Below are positions 1-5,338 of a stretch of 5,338 nucleotides of DNA, in pieces (position 1 is the first letter of the stretch; each line of letters begins with the position of its first letter). Source of the stretch: an uncultured Pseudomonadales bacterium. Its GTDB lineage: Bacteria; Pseudomonadota; Gammaproteobacteria; Pseudomonadales; Porticoccaceae. The DNA lies in the NCBI GenBank assembly GCA_905478725.1, contig CAJQJT010000332.1:1-5338 (forward strand), read 5' to 3'. Position numbers and translations under genes: made by a program. The notes under the pieces are model-generated. The model made no database searches, was not told the origin of the DNA, and saw only the letters and a program-made list of their open reading frames with translations.

Positions 1-1
1 A

Positions 2-580
2 AAGCCTAAGGTGGATCTAGCCAAGCAGAAGCGCGAGGCGAAAAAACGCCAAGACAAGCAGCGCCGCGACAAACTGGCCGCGCAGAAAAAGGCCGAAGAT
101 AAAAAGCGTGAGCAAGAACGTATTGCAGCGCTCAGTGAAAAAAAACGTCTAGAGGAGTTGCGTCTGGCTGAAGAGCAGCGGCTCAGAGATGAACAAGAGG
201 CCGAGCGCCAACGTATAGAAACCGAGTTTGCCGAAGCCGTAGCTGCAGAGCAGGCCGAGATCAATGCCCAGGAAGACGAACGTGTCGCCAACAGTTATCG
301 CCAGCTAATTCAGCAGCGTCTATCGGAGAATTGGAGCCGTCCCCCCAGTGCACGACTGGGTATGGAAACCTTAATCCGTATTCGACTGGTGCCCACTGGG
401 CGCATAGTGGGAGTGACTATACTAACCTCCAGTGGCGATACAGCCTTTGACCGCTCAGTGGAGCAGGCAGCTTTAAAAGTAGAACAATTTGTTGAATTAC
501 AGGGCATGGAGCCGGACTTGTTTGAACGCAAATTCCGTCAGGTCGATGTCGCATTTAGTCCCGAAGATCTCCGATTATAA
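2..580 (+). CDS. tolA: TolA, Tol-Pal energy transducer (5' end missing)
   Basis: This is the C-terminal part of TolA, the inner-membrane-anchored protein that spans the periplasm and passes proton-motive-force energy from TolQ/TolR to TolB-Pal. The reading frame is open to the left edge (codons K-P-K before the GTG at 11), so that GTG is not the start; the membrane anchor lies outside the window. Roughly 11-280 encodes a long Lys/Arg/Glu/Ala-rich stretch with almost no hydrophobic core, the expected helical domain II. Roughly 290-577 encodes the compact C-terminal domain III, recognisable by the NSYRQLIQQRLSENWSRPP segment, the beta strands around LIRIRLVPTGRIVGV, and SGDTAFDRSVEQA (nt 431-469), all typical of the TonB/TolA fold. 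The next gene, tolB, begins 12 bp after the stop, which fits one operon. Identification is firm; only the missing start is uncertain. Confidence 0.95.
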   Translation, partial: KPKVDLAKQKREAKKRQDKQRRDKLAAQKKAEDKKREQERIAALSEKKRLEELRLAEEQRLRDEQEAERQRIETEFAEAVAAEQAEINAQEDERVANSYRQLIQQRLSENWSRPPSARLGMETLIRIRLVPTGRIVGVTILTSSGDTAFDRSVEQAALKVEQFVELQGMEPDLFERKFRQVDVAFSPEDLRL

Positions 581-596
581 GGTAGTGATGCAATGA
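579..596 (+). promoter_or_regulatory. tolB ribosome-binding site with nested two-codon ORF
   Basis: AAGG at 579-582 overlaps the tolA stop codon and is the only Shine-Dalgarno-like sequence before tolB. It lies 5 nt before an ATG at 588 and 10 nt before the tolB ATG at 593. The ATG at 588 opens a minimal reading frame, Met-Gln-stop, whose TGA (594-596) overlaps the tolB ATG. The nesting is seen directly; any role in coupling tolB translation to tolA is inference. Confidence 0.4.
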
Positions 597-1903
597 CAGT
601 TAGAATCGCCAATTCCTCAATCGTTAGCAGGCTGCTGGTCACGCTAATGTTAGCGGTGGCTTCACCGAGCTACAGTGAACTGATTATTCGCGTGACCCAA
701 GGCAATGATCAGCCGACCAAGATTGCCATAGCGCCAATTGCTATGGGCGGGGTGCAGTCCTCCGAGGATGTTAGCGCTATTGTTGAAGCCGACCTGGCCC
801 GCAGCGGTCTGTTCGCGCCCATGGAACGTCGCGATATGCTCGCCTTTCCAAGCTCAGCTTCAGAGGTGTACTACCGTGACTGGCGTCTTCTGGGTGCCGA
901 ATATCTGGTTGCAGGCAACCTGAGTTCGATAGCCCAAGGACGTTACCAAATAGAATTTAGCCTATTAAATGTCAGTGGCCAAAAAACTGTATTCACTCAC
1001 AAAGTCAGTGGCACCATCAACCAGATGCGCGACCTCGCTCACCTGATCAGTGATAAGGTCTATGAGGAAATCACCGGCATTCGCGGCGCCTTTTCCACGC
1101 GGCTGGCCTATGTCACAGCCACTCGAACCAACGACGTTTATACCTACAGGCTAAATATTGCCGATGCGGACGGTGCCCGAGAGAAATTAGTCTTGGAATC
1201 CGGCGAACCGATTATGTCCCCAGCTTGGTCAGCCAATGGTAAAGAACTCGCCTATGTGTCCTTTGAAACTGGTCGTCCGGCTATCTTTCGCCAGAACCTG
1301 GTCAGCGCCAAGCGCGAACAGTTAACCAACTTTACGGGGCTCAATGGCGCACCCTCCTGGTCCCCCGATGGCAAGCAGATGGCACTGGTACTGTCGAAGG
1401 ATGGCAACCCAGAGTTATATTTGCTGGATTTACAGAGTAAAAAGTTTTCCCGTCTCACCCGGCACTTTGCCATTGATACTGAACCCACCTGGATGCCTGA
1501 TGGCAAGCATCTGCTGTTCACCTCAGATCGTGGCGGCACACCGCAAATATATAAATTAAATATTGCCAGCAAGGCCACTGAACGCCTAACATTCAGCGGC
1601 AATTACAACGCTCGTCCAAGCTTGGCCCCCGATGGCCGGACAATGGCCATGGTGCATCGTCAGCGAGACACTTTTCATATCGCCTCGTTCGATCTTAAGA
1701 CAGGCAGAATGATTGAGCTAACCCAGACACGACTGGACGAATCTCCGACAGTTGCGCCTAATGGGGCTATGCTAATGTATGCGACTAAACAGGGTGACCG
1801 TGGGGTTCTAGCTGCTGTATCATTGGATGCTGGCGTGCGCTATGTCTTACCATCGAGCAGCGGTGACGTAAGAGAACCAGCATGGTCACCATTTTTGCGT
1901 TAA
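593..1903 (+). CDS. tolB: TolB, periplasmic beta-propeller of the Tol-Pal system
   Basis: TolB is a soluble periplasmic protein that switches between binding Pal and TolA and so controls Pal mobility and outer-membrane constriction at division. The 436-residue length is normal. Residues 1-28 form a Sec signal peptide (hydrophobic run [13 protein letters not shown], likely cleavage SYS|E). The mature protein would then start ELIIRVTQG, the N-terminal TolB segment known in E. coli to bind TolA. Residues about 29-165 are the alpha/beta domain ([21 protein letters not shown]). From about 166 to the end is the propeller, seen as repeats of the W/L-S/A-P-D/N-G type: [15 protein letters not shown] (209-223), APSWSPDGK (253-261), EPTWMPDGK (297-305), RPSLAPDGR (341-349), SPTVAPNG (384-391), and the closing EPAWSPFLR (428-436). 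The ATG at 593 is chosen because it gives a proper signal peptide. tolA lies immediately upstream; a 117-bp gap follows before pal. Confidence 0.98.
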   Translation: MTVRIANSSIVSRLLVTLMLAVASPSYSELIIRVTQGNDQPTKIAIAPIAMGGVQSSEDVSAIVEADLARSGLFAPMERRDMLAFPSSASEVYYRDWRLLGAEYLVAGNLSSIAQGRYQIEFSLLNVSGQKTVFTHKVSGTINQMRDLAHLISDKVYEEITGIRGAFSTRLAYVTATRTNDVYTYRLNIADADGAREKLVLESGEPIMSPAWSANGKELAYVSFETGRPAIFRQNLVSAKREQLTNFTGLNGAPSWSPDGKQMALVLSKDGNPELYLLDLQSKKFSRLTRHFAIDTEPTWMPDGKHLLFTSDRGGTPQIYKLNIASKATERLTFSGNYNARPSLAPDGRTMAMVHRQRDTFHIASFDLKTGRMIELTQTRLDESPTVAPNGAMLMYATKQGDRGVLAAVSLDAGVRYVLPSSSGDVREPAWSPFLR

Positions 1904-1960
1904 GCTTTTTGAGTAACGTCCCGGTTACATTGTTTAGGGACCGCCTAGTCAAAAGACTTA

Positions 1961-1989
1961 TAGATATAAAAAAATTACCAACTTACAAT
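1961..1989 (+). promoter_or_regulatory. candidate sigma-70 promoter for pal
   Basis: In the AT-rich tolB-pal gap, TAGATA (1961-1966, 4 of 6 matches to TTGACA) is separated by 17 bp from TACAAT (1984-1989, 5 of 6 to TATAAT). Transcription would begin near 1996, leaving a leader of about 25 nt that contains the pal ribosome-binding site. A separate transcript starting at pal/oprL is known from pseudomonads, which supports a promoter here. AT-rich DNA produces chance matches, so the exact boxes are uncertain. Confidence 0.4.
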
Positions 1990-2009
1990 TATTAATACCT
2001 TTGCAAAAC

Positions 2010-2014
2010 AGGAG
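2010..2014 (+). promoter_or_regulatory. pal ribosome-binding site
   Basis: AGGAG ends 6 nt before the ATG at 2021. It is the strongest and best-spaced Shine-Dalgarno sequence before any gene in the window, as expected for an abundant lipoprotein, and it fixes the pal start. Confidence 0.85.
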
Positions 2015-2020
2015 TTTCAA

Positions 2021-2521
2021 ATGAAAACATCTTTTATCAAATCTGGCCTTAGTACACTGCTTCTAGCTGCAGTTTTGACCGGTTGTAGTAGCAATCCAGC
2101 AGTAGAAGAGCAGCAGACCTCAACGGACATTGAAGATACATCTGTACAAACTGGCCAGGTTGATACCTCCGCTATCGACGACGCTACTGTCGAAGTGATG
2201 AGCGCCGATACCGTATTCTATTTCGACTTCGACAAAGCATTGCTCAAGCCTGAGTCACGTGCTGCATTGCTCGAGCACTCAGCAGCGCTGCAGAACAGCC
2301 CACGCAACGTTCGCCTTGAAGGTCACGCCGATGAGCGCGGCACTCGCGAGTACAACATGGCGCTGGGCGAGCGACGCGCCAATGCAGTTAAAGAATTCCT
2401 CGTTCTGCAGGGTGTTTCTCCTGGTTTGATCGAAGTCATTAGCTACGGCGAAGAACGCGCAGCAGCCTACGGCAGCAACGATGATGCCTGGGGCCTCAAC
2501 CGTCGAGTTGAACTGAAGTAA
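2021..2521 (+). CDS. pal: Pal, peptidoglycan-associated outer-membrane lipoprotein (OprL)
   Basis: Pal anchors the outer membrane to peptidoglycan and is the target of TolB. The 166 residues fit the family. Residues 1-21 are a lipoprotein signal with lipobox LTGC, so Cys22 would be lipidated. Ser at +2 favours outer-membrane sorting by the Lol system. A flexible acidic, Thr/Ser-rich linker (about 23-60) leads to an OmpA-like peptidoglycan-binding domain (about 61-166). There, DTVFYFDFDKALLKPES (63-79) is followed by the Pal signature GHADERGTREYNMALGERRAN (101-121); Asp104 and the downstream Arg residues are expected to contact diaminopimelate of the stem peptide. NRRVELK (160-166) ends the protein, so it stops a few residues sooner than some homologues, with no sign of truncation. 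The gene has its own strong ribosome-binding site and a candidate promoter. A hairpin follows 42 bp after the stop. Confidence 0.98.
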   Translation: MKTSFIKSGLSTLLLAAVLTGCSSNPAVEEQQTSTDIEDTSVQTGQVDTSAIDDATVEVMSADTVFYFDFDKALLKPESRAALLEHSAALQNSPRNVRLEGHADERGTREYNMALGERRANAVKEFLVLQGVSPGLIEVISYGEERAAAYGSNDDAWGLNRRVELK

Positions 2522-2563
2522 AAAATCCTTTGGCTGGTTAAATAAGTCAAAAGATGTAAGCGT

Positions 2564-2603
2564 GCGGCCGGGGTTGTGACATACTCTGGCCGTTTCTCTA
2601 TTT
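2564..2603 (+). terminator. terminator-like hairpin between pal and cpoB
   Basis: CGGCCGGGGT (2565-2574) pairs with ACTCTGGCCG (2583-2592) over 10 bp, including two G-U pairs, around an 8-nt loop (2575-2582). An additional G-U pair at 2564/2593 can extend the stem. A T-rich tail, TTTCTCTATTT (2593-2603), follows. The tail is interrupted by C and A, so it looks like a weak terminator or attenuator, or a 3' end stabiliser of the pal mRNA. It lies wholly upstream of the preferred cpoB start. Confidence 0.5.
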
Positions 2604-2632
2604 GTTATAAACAGGATTATCCTCTACTCGCC

Positions 2633-3487
2633 ATGAAATCTTCTCTTGCACCGGTCGTTATACTTGCCACCTCTATGCTGTTACCGGCCCTAGCCAGTAA
2701 TGTTGCAGCGCAGGCCGCACCAGTAGTCGATCTAACCTATAGCGCCCCAAAACCTCCGGTTCAGGCCACAGTTCAGCCTGCTGATGGCAGCTATAATCAG
2801 TCACAGATGATGCAAAATGAAGTCCGCGAACTACGTGGCTTAGTTGAGCAGCTCAGTTATGAGTTGCAGCGCGTTAAACAGCGCCAAATGGATGATTACC
2901 TGGATCTAGATCGAAGACTCAGTGCATTGTTATCTGGCGCCACGCCAGATGACTTCGCGGTGGATGCAGATAGCGACTTGCAACTCAGCGTCGATGGCCA
3001 GTCACCAGCTGTGGTAGCTGGAGCACCTGATGCTGGTAGTGACGTGGAACAGTCCTTAGACGTACCTGTGGATAAACAGTCTCAAGTCTCGATGGTTGCA
3101 CCAGCCGTGAACACCGAAGAAATTGCGCAAAACTACGCACAGGCATCCAATCTGCTGCTTAAGAAACGTGATATTAATGCCGCAGCTCTGGCCTTTAAGC
3201 AGCACGTTGTTGATTACCCAGCCAGCCCCTATACAGCTAACGCCTACTACTGGCTTGGCGAAATCTACCTACTTCAAGGACAGGATGAAATGGCCCGCCA
3301 GGCCTTCACTCTAGTCGTTGAGCAACACCCAAATCATGGCAAGGCGATGGACGCGACCTTTAAACTCGGCAAAATATATCACCAACTGGGTGAGACAGAT
3401 CGCGCTCGGAAGTTACTCGAGAAAGCCTCGAAAGGAATAGGCGGTGCTGCCAGCAAAGCTCAGAGTTATCTTAAGAATAATTTTTAA
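2633..3487 (+). CDS. cpoB: CpoB (YbgF), periplasmic coordinator of peptidoglycan synthesis and Tol-Pal
   Basis: In E. coli, CpoB binds TolA and PBP1B and couples septal peptidoglycan synthesis to outer-membrane constriction. The ATG at 2633 gives 284 residues and a clean Sec signal peptide (MKSSLAPVVILATSMLLPALA, likely cleaved near AAQA|AP). The in-frame GTG at 2576 would add 19 residues lacking signal-peptide character and lies inside the hairpin stem-loop, so it is rejected. No good Shine-Dalgarno sequence is visible; AGGA at 2613-2616 is 16 nt away. Residues about 56-98 form the N-terminal trimerising coiled coil (NEVRELRGLVEQLSYELQR, then RQMDDYLDLDRRL). A low-complexity Asp/Val/Ser/Ala-rich linker spans about 101-160. 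TPR repeats fill about 163-284, including YPASPYTANAYYWLGEIYLLQGQ (as segments 195-217) and HPNHGKAMDATFKLGKIY (232-249). Its place directly after pal is the conserved one. Confidence 0.96.
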   Translation: MKSSLAPVVILATSMLLPALASNVAAQAAPVVDLTYSAPKPPVQATVQPADGSYNQSQMMQNEVRELRGLVEQLSYELQRVKQRQMDDYLDLDRRLSALLSGATPDDFAVDADSDLQLSVDGQSPAVVAGAPDAGSDVEQSLDVPVDKQSQVSMVAPAVNTEEIAQNYAQASNLLLKKRDINAAALAFKQHVVDYPASPYTANAYYWLGEIYLLQGQDEMARQAFTLVVEQHPNHGKAMDATFKLGKIYHQLGETDRARKLLEKASKGIGGAASKAQSYLKNNF

Positions 3488-3541
3488 TAACTCGCAATTC
3501 GCCATTTAACTCCTCGCCCTAGCCAACCAGAAAATAATCAC

Positions 3542-4192
3542 ATGTCTGAAACCGAACTTCGTATCACCGAGATATTCCATTCCCTACAGGGGGAAACCAG
3601 CACCGTAGGGCTGCCCACCGTATTTGTGCGCCTCACCGGTTGCCCATTGCGCTGTGGCTACTGCGATACGGCCTACGCCTTCGAAGGCGGCAGCAAATGG
3701 ACCCTCAGCGACATTCTTAGCACCGTAGCAGACTATGGCGCCAAATATGTCACGGTTACCGGTGGCGAGCCGTTAGCGCAGCCTCAATGCATAGAGCTAC
3801 TGGAAAAACTCTGTGACTTAGGATATCGCGTCTCTCTAGAAACTAGCGGTGCACTGCCAGTAGACAATGTAGATCCACGAGTATTTAAAATTGTCGACTT
3901 GAAAACGCCAGGCTCTGGCGAAGTATCGAAAAACCTCTACAGCAATATCGAGCATCTATTGCCCCATGACGAAGTGAAGTTTGTGATCTGCGATCGCCAG
4001 GACTATGACTGGAGCTGCATGAAAATCGACGAACTAGGCCTGCAGGGTAGGGTAGCTGAAATACTCTTCTCCCCAAGCCAGGGCGTATTGCCGCCGGCAG
4101 AACTCGCCAAATGGATGCTGCACGACAAGCTCAATCTACGTATGCAGATCCAGACCCACAAATATATTTTTGGCGATCAACCAGGTCACTAG
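3542..4192 (+). CDS. queE: QueE, 7-carboxy-7-deazaguanine synthase (radical SAM)
   Basis: QueE rearranges 6-carboxy-5,6,7,8-tetrahydropterin to 7-carboxy-7-deazaguanine, using S-adenosylmethionine, a [4Fe-4S] cluster and Mg2+, in the preQ0/queuosine pathway in the cytoplasm. The 216 residues are close to the usual length. Visible features in order are: SLQGE (14-18) in the substrate region; the radical-SAM motif C34-PLR-C38-GY-C41 (CX3CX2C), which holds the cluster; TGGEP (73-77), the SAM-contacting loop; SLETSG (98-103); DLKTPGSGE (119-127); FSPSQG (176-181); and the C-terminal QIQTHKYIF (202-210). All key residues are present. The ATG at 3542 is the natural start, although no strong Shine-Dalgarno sequence precedes it. 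It lies 54 bp after cpoB, and queC follows 41 bp downstream. The 54-bp gap shows no terminator or clear promoter, so read-through from cpoB is possible. Confidence 0.97.
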   Translation: MSETELRITEIFHSLQGETSTVGLPTVFVRLTGCPLRCGYCDTAYAFEGGSKWTLSDILSTVADYGAKYVTVTGGEPLAQPQCIELLEKLCDLGYRVSLETSGALPVDNVDPRVFKIVDLKTPGSGEVSKNLYSNIEHLLPHDEVKFVICDRQDYDWSCMKIDELGLQGRVAEILFSPSQGVLPPAELAKWMLHDKLNLRMQIQTHKYIFGDQPGH

Positions 4193-4233
4193 CTCTAAGC
4201 AAAAAGTATTTAATACAGGACAATGTAATAAGC

Positions 4234-4914
4234 ATGACAAATAAAGCTGTAATTCTCGTATCCGGCGGGCTAGATTCCACCACCGTAGTCGCAATGGCCA
4301 AAAGCCAAGGCTATGACTGCTACACCCTCAGTTTCGATTATGGCCAGCGTCATCGCTCAGAACTGGTTGCCGCTCAAAAAATCTCTGAATTGATGACCGT
4401 CCACGCCCACAAAGTAGTCAAATTGGATCTCGGCAGTATTGGCGGCTCAGCCCTGACCGACAGCAGCATAGAAATACCTGAATCTGAAACCACAGGTATA
4501 CCGGTTACCTACGTTCCTGCTCGCAACACCGTATTTTTGTCCATTGCCTTAGGCTGGGCCGAAGTATTGGGAGCCAATGATATTTTTCTTGGTGTTAACG
4601 CTGTCGACTACTCTGGTTACCCAGATTGTCGCCCTGAGTATATAAAAGCCTTTGAAACCATGGCCAACCTAGCTACCAAAGCTGCAGTAGAAGGACAGAG
4701 GCTAAAGATTCATGCCCCTCTTATCGACATGACCAAGGGGCAAATCGTCCAGGCCGGGATGGCTCTAGGGGTCGATTACAGCACCACGGTTTCCTGTTAT
4801 CAGGCCAATTTAGAAGGTCAAGCCTGCGGCAAATGCGAAAGCTGCCGACTGCGGCGACAAGGCTTTGAACAGGCAGGAATAAAAGACCCCACCAGATATC
4901 AAAAAAACGCTTGA
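4234..4914 (+). CDS. queC: QueC, 7-cyano-7-deazaguanine (preQ0) synthase
   Basis: QueC converts 7-carboxy-7-deazaguanine, the product of the neighbouring QueE, to preQ0 using ammonia and ATP. The ATG at 4234 gives 226 residues, near the E. coli length. [20 protein letters not shown] begins with the beta strand and PP-loop SGGLDS (10-15) of the N-type ATP pyrophosphatase family. Further signatures are SFDYGQRHR (33-41), [10 protein letters not shown] (94-103), and [17 protein letters not shown] (120-136). The zinc site is formed by C188, C198, C201 and C204 ([13 protein letters not shown]). An in-frame ATG at 4111 would overlap queE by 82 nt and add 41 residues unrelated to the family, so it is not used. 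AGGA at 4217-4220 is 13 nt from the start, a loose ribosome-binding site. The stop codon is embedded in the -35 box of the tRNA promoter. Confidence 0.97.
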   Translation: MTNKAVILVSGGLDSTTVVAMAKSQGYDCYTLSFDYGQRHRSELVAAQKISELMTVHAHKVVKLDLGSIGGSALTDSSIEIPESETTGIPVTYVPARNTVFLSIALGWAEVLGANDIFLGVNAVDYSGYPDCRPEYIKAFETMANLATKAAVEGQRLKIHAPLIDMTKGQIVQAGMALGVDYSTTVSCYQANLEGQACGKCESCRLRRQGFEQAGIKDPTRYQKNA

Positions 4915-4938
4915 ATTCTGGCAGCTGGTCAGTATGAT
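4911..4938 (+). promoter_or_regulatory. sigma-70 promoter for tRNA-Lys
   Basis: TTGAAT (4911-4916) and TATGAT (4933-4938) are separated by 16 bp, 9 of 12 matches to consensus. The start site would fall near 4945, about 9 nt before the mature tRNA. The stretch after the -10 box (ACGCACC) is GC-leaning, as in discriminators of stringently controlled stable-RNA promoters; that control is inference. The -35 box contains the queC TGA stop. Confidence 0.65.
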
Positions 4939-4953
4939 ACGCACCTCTTCAAA

Positions 4954-5028
4954 GGGCCGTTAGCTCAGCGGTAGAGCAGTTGGCTTTTAACCAATTGGTC
5001 GATGGTTCGAATCCATCACGGCCCACCA
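4954..5028 (+). tRNA. tRNA-Lys (anticodon UUU)
   Basis: A full cloverleaf can be drawn. The acceptor stem GGGCCGT (4954-4960) pairs with ACGGCCC (5018-5024); discriminator A5025 is followed by an encoded CCA (5026-5028). The D stem is GCTC/GAGC (4963-4966, 4974-4977). The anticodon stem GTTGG/CCAAT (4979-4983, 4991-4995; one G-U pair) closes loop CTTTTAA with anticodon TTT at 4986-4988. The T stem is GATGG/CCATC (5001-5005, 5013-5017) with loop TTCGAAT. It reads lysine AAA and AAG codons. It has its own promoter and terminator, so it is probably a single-gene transcript. Confidence 0.98.
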
Positions 5029-5029
5029 A

Positions 5030-5070
5030 ACAAATAAAAAAGCCACCCATAGGGTGGCTTTTTTATTTGT
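5030..5070. terminator. tRNA-Lys intrinsic terminator, near-symmetrical (bidirectional)
   Basis: The 19-nt arms 5030-5048 and 5052-5070 are perfectly complementary around ATA (5049-5051). The GC core GCCACCC/GGGTGGC is flanked by an A-run on the left and six T on the right, so the hairpin can terminate transcription in either direction. It begins 2 nt after the tRNA CCA end. Its core and right arm form the start of the 170-bp-spaced repeat. Confidence 0.93.
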
Positions 5071-5148
5071 CCGGCGGGACCGTCTGGAAAGAACCACCGT
5101 TCGACAAAATGCGAAGGCATTTTGGACGCCAAAGGCGCCCGAAGGGTG
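5042..5148 (+). repeat. hairpin-rich repeat unit, copy 1
   Basis: Positions 5042-5140 align without gaps to 5212-5310 at a constant offset of 170 bp, with 93 of 99 bases identical; the similarity carries on with single-base insertions to about 5148. After the terminator core come GAAC/GTTC (5091-5102, loop CACC), CAAAATGC/GCATTTTG (5105-5124, loop GAAG), CGCC/GGCG (5127-5137, loop AAA), and CCC/GGG (5138-5146, loop GAA). The last two would compete if the CCC stem extends outward. The mismatches between copies are 5079-5080, 5114, 5116, 5131 and 5132. No coding signal is seen. I do not recognise the family. Confidence 0.9.
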
Positions 5149-5174
5149 AAAAACAGCCGATAGGCTGCTTTTCA
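5147..5174. terminator. second terminator-like hairpin downstream of tRNA-Lys
   Basis: CAGCC (5154-5158) and GGCTG (5163-5167) pair around GATA. After one A/C mismatch, the arms continue with AAAA/TTTT, G/C and T/A (5147-5152 with 5169-5174). The A-run on one side and T-run on the other again suit termination in both directions. It sits at the end of repeat copy 1. A similar hairpin, with a different core, begins at the same place after copy 2. Confidence 0.6.
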
Positions 5175-5211
5175 TCAATCCATCGCACAATCTTCCAGCC
5201 AAACACAATCT
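5175..5211. other. short non-repeat spacer between repeat copies
   Basis: This stretch separates the hairpin after copy 1 from copy 2. It has no ORF and no hairpin of note. It contains AATCCATC (5177-5184) and CCAAACA (5199-5205), both of which also occur in the same order at the tRNA-Lys 3' end and its flank (5010-5017 and 5026-5032), at offsets of 167 and 173 bp. This may be the decayed start of a larger duplicated unit. Confidence 0.35.
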
Positions 5212-5234
5212 GCCACCCATAGGGTGGCTTTTTT
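5212..5234 (+). terminator. second copy of the tRNA-Lys terminator core
   Basis: GCCACCC (5212-5218) pairs with GGGTGGC (5222-5228) around ATA, followed by six T. The A-run present before the first copy is missing, so this copy would work only on the + strand. It opens repeat copy 2. Confidence 0.75.
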
Positions 5235-5338
5235 ATTTGTCCGGCGGGTTCGTCTGGAAAGAACCACCGTTCGACAAAATGCGCACGCATTTTGGACGCC
5301 GTAGGCGCCCCGAAGGGGTGGGAAATAGCCCAAGGGCT
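5212..5338 (+). repeat. hairpin-rich repeat unit, copy 2 (runs off the right edge)
   Basis: This copy keeps the hairpins of copy 1: GAAC/GTTC (5261-5272), CAAAATGC/GCATTTTG (5275-5294, loop GCAC instead of GAAG), CGCC/GGCG (5297-5307, loop GTA instead of AAA), and CCCC/GGGG (5308-5318, loop GAA), which is one C-G pair longer than in copy 1. At 5249-5250 it has TT where copy 1 has AC, which breaks a possible small GTCC/GGAC stem but allows GGTTC/GAACC (5247-5251 with 5261-5265). After 5320 the sequence differs from copy 1 but again forms a hairpin, AGCCC/GGGCT (5327-5338), cut by the window edge. Confidence 0.88.

Noticed and set aside
1913..1941. Small inverted repeats after tolB (GTAAC/GTTAC at 1913-1928; GTCCC/GGGAC at 1918-1941).
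   Set aside because: The 5-bp stems are mutually exclusive and lack a T-run, so they are too weak to call a tolB terminator.
1947..2554. AGTCAAAAGA present both before pal (1947-1956) and after it (2545-2554).
   Set aside because: It is a single 10-bp match in A-rich spacers with no extended similarity; probably chance.
2576..2632. GTG start extending cpoB by 19 residues.
   Set aside because: It begins inside the pal-cpoB hairpin and would put a non-hydrophobic segment before a complete signal peptide.
3488..3541. Searched the cpoB-queE gap for a preQ1/preQ0-type riboswitch.
   Set aside because: The 54-bp gap has no convincing stem-loop or pseudoknot arrangement.
4223..4228. ATG-TAA start-stop pair in the queC leader.
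   Set aside because: AGGA ends only 2 nt before it, too close for efficient initiation; likely coincidence.
4111..4233. Upstream ATG extending queC by 41 residues into queE.
   Set aside because: The added residues overlap queE in another frame and lie before the beta strand that normally opens QueC; the length from 4234 already fits the family.
4980..5290. Overlapping ORFs of 75-80 codons on both strands in the tRNA/repeat region.
   Set aside because: They translate the tRNA-Lys gene (the antisense peptide VMDSNHRP is a well-known tRNA artefact) and the repeated hairpins, and have no ribosome-binding sites. Their internal peptide repeats only mirror the DNA repeat.
5042..5338. CRISPR array.
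   Set aside because: There are only two copies, the unit is about 100 bp and internally hairpinned, the spacing is 170 bp, and no cas genes are present.

Overview
The window reads as a chromosomal segment of a gammaproteobacterium of the Pseudomonas/Cellvibrio type. The evidence is the gene order tolA-tolB-pal-cpoB-queE-queC-tRNA-Lys, the family-typical protein sequences, and moderate GC content with AT-rich gaps. The exact genus cannot be fixed from the sequence alone; a marine Cellvibrionales-like bacterium is my guess. All protein genes are on the + strand and look intact, except tolA, which is cut by the left edge.

Positions 1-3487 hold the distal half of the Tol-Pal cell-envelope cluster. 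TolA (C-terminal part) is the periplasm-spanning energy transducer. TolB is a periplasmic beta-propeller. Pal is an outer-membrane lipoprotein that binds peptidoglycan. CpoB is a periplasmic coiled-coil/TPR protein that links Tol function to peptidoglycan synthesis at division. tolA and tolB are 12 bp apart and probably co-transcribed. A 117-bp AT-rich gap before pal carries a plausible separate promoter. A GC-rich hairpin with a T-rich tail sits between pal and cpoB and may attenuate read-through.

Positions 3542-4914 hold queE and queC, two consecutive steps of 7-deazaguanine synthesis: carboxytetrahydropterin to CDG, then CDG to preQ0. preQ0 feeds queuosine modification of tRNA. Their location downstream of cpoB matches the arrangement known from pseudomonads.

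Positions 4911-5338 are non-coding. A sigma-70-type promoter overlaps the queC stop codon and drives a complete tRNA-Lys(UUU) with encoded CCA. A perfect inverted-repeat terminator follows. After it comes the least ordinary part of the window: a hairpin-rich unit of at least about 100 bp, present twice at a spacing of exactly 170 bp. The two copies match at 93 of 99 aligned positions. Four of the six mismatches fall in predicted hairpin loops, and one small hairpin is longer by a matched C and G in the second copy. The second copy runs off the right edge, so the array may continue. Apparent ORFs in this region are translations of the tRNA and the repeats and are not real genes.
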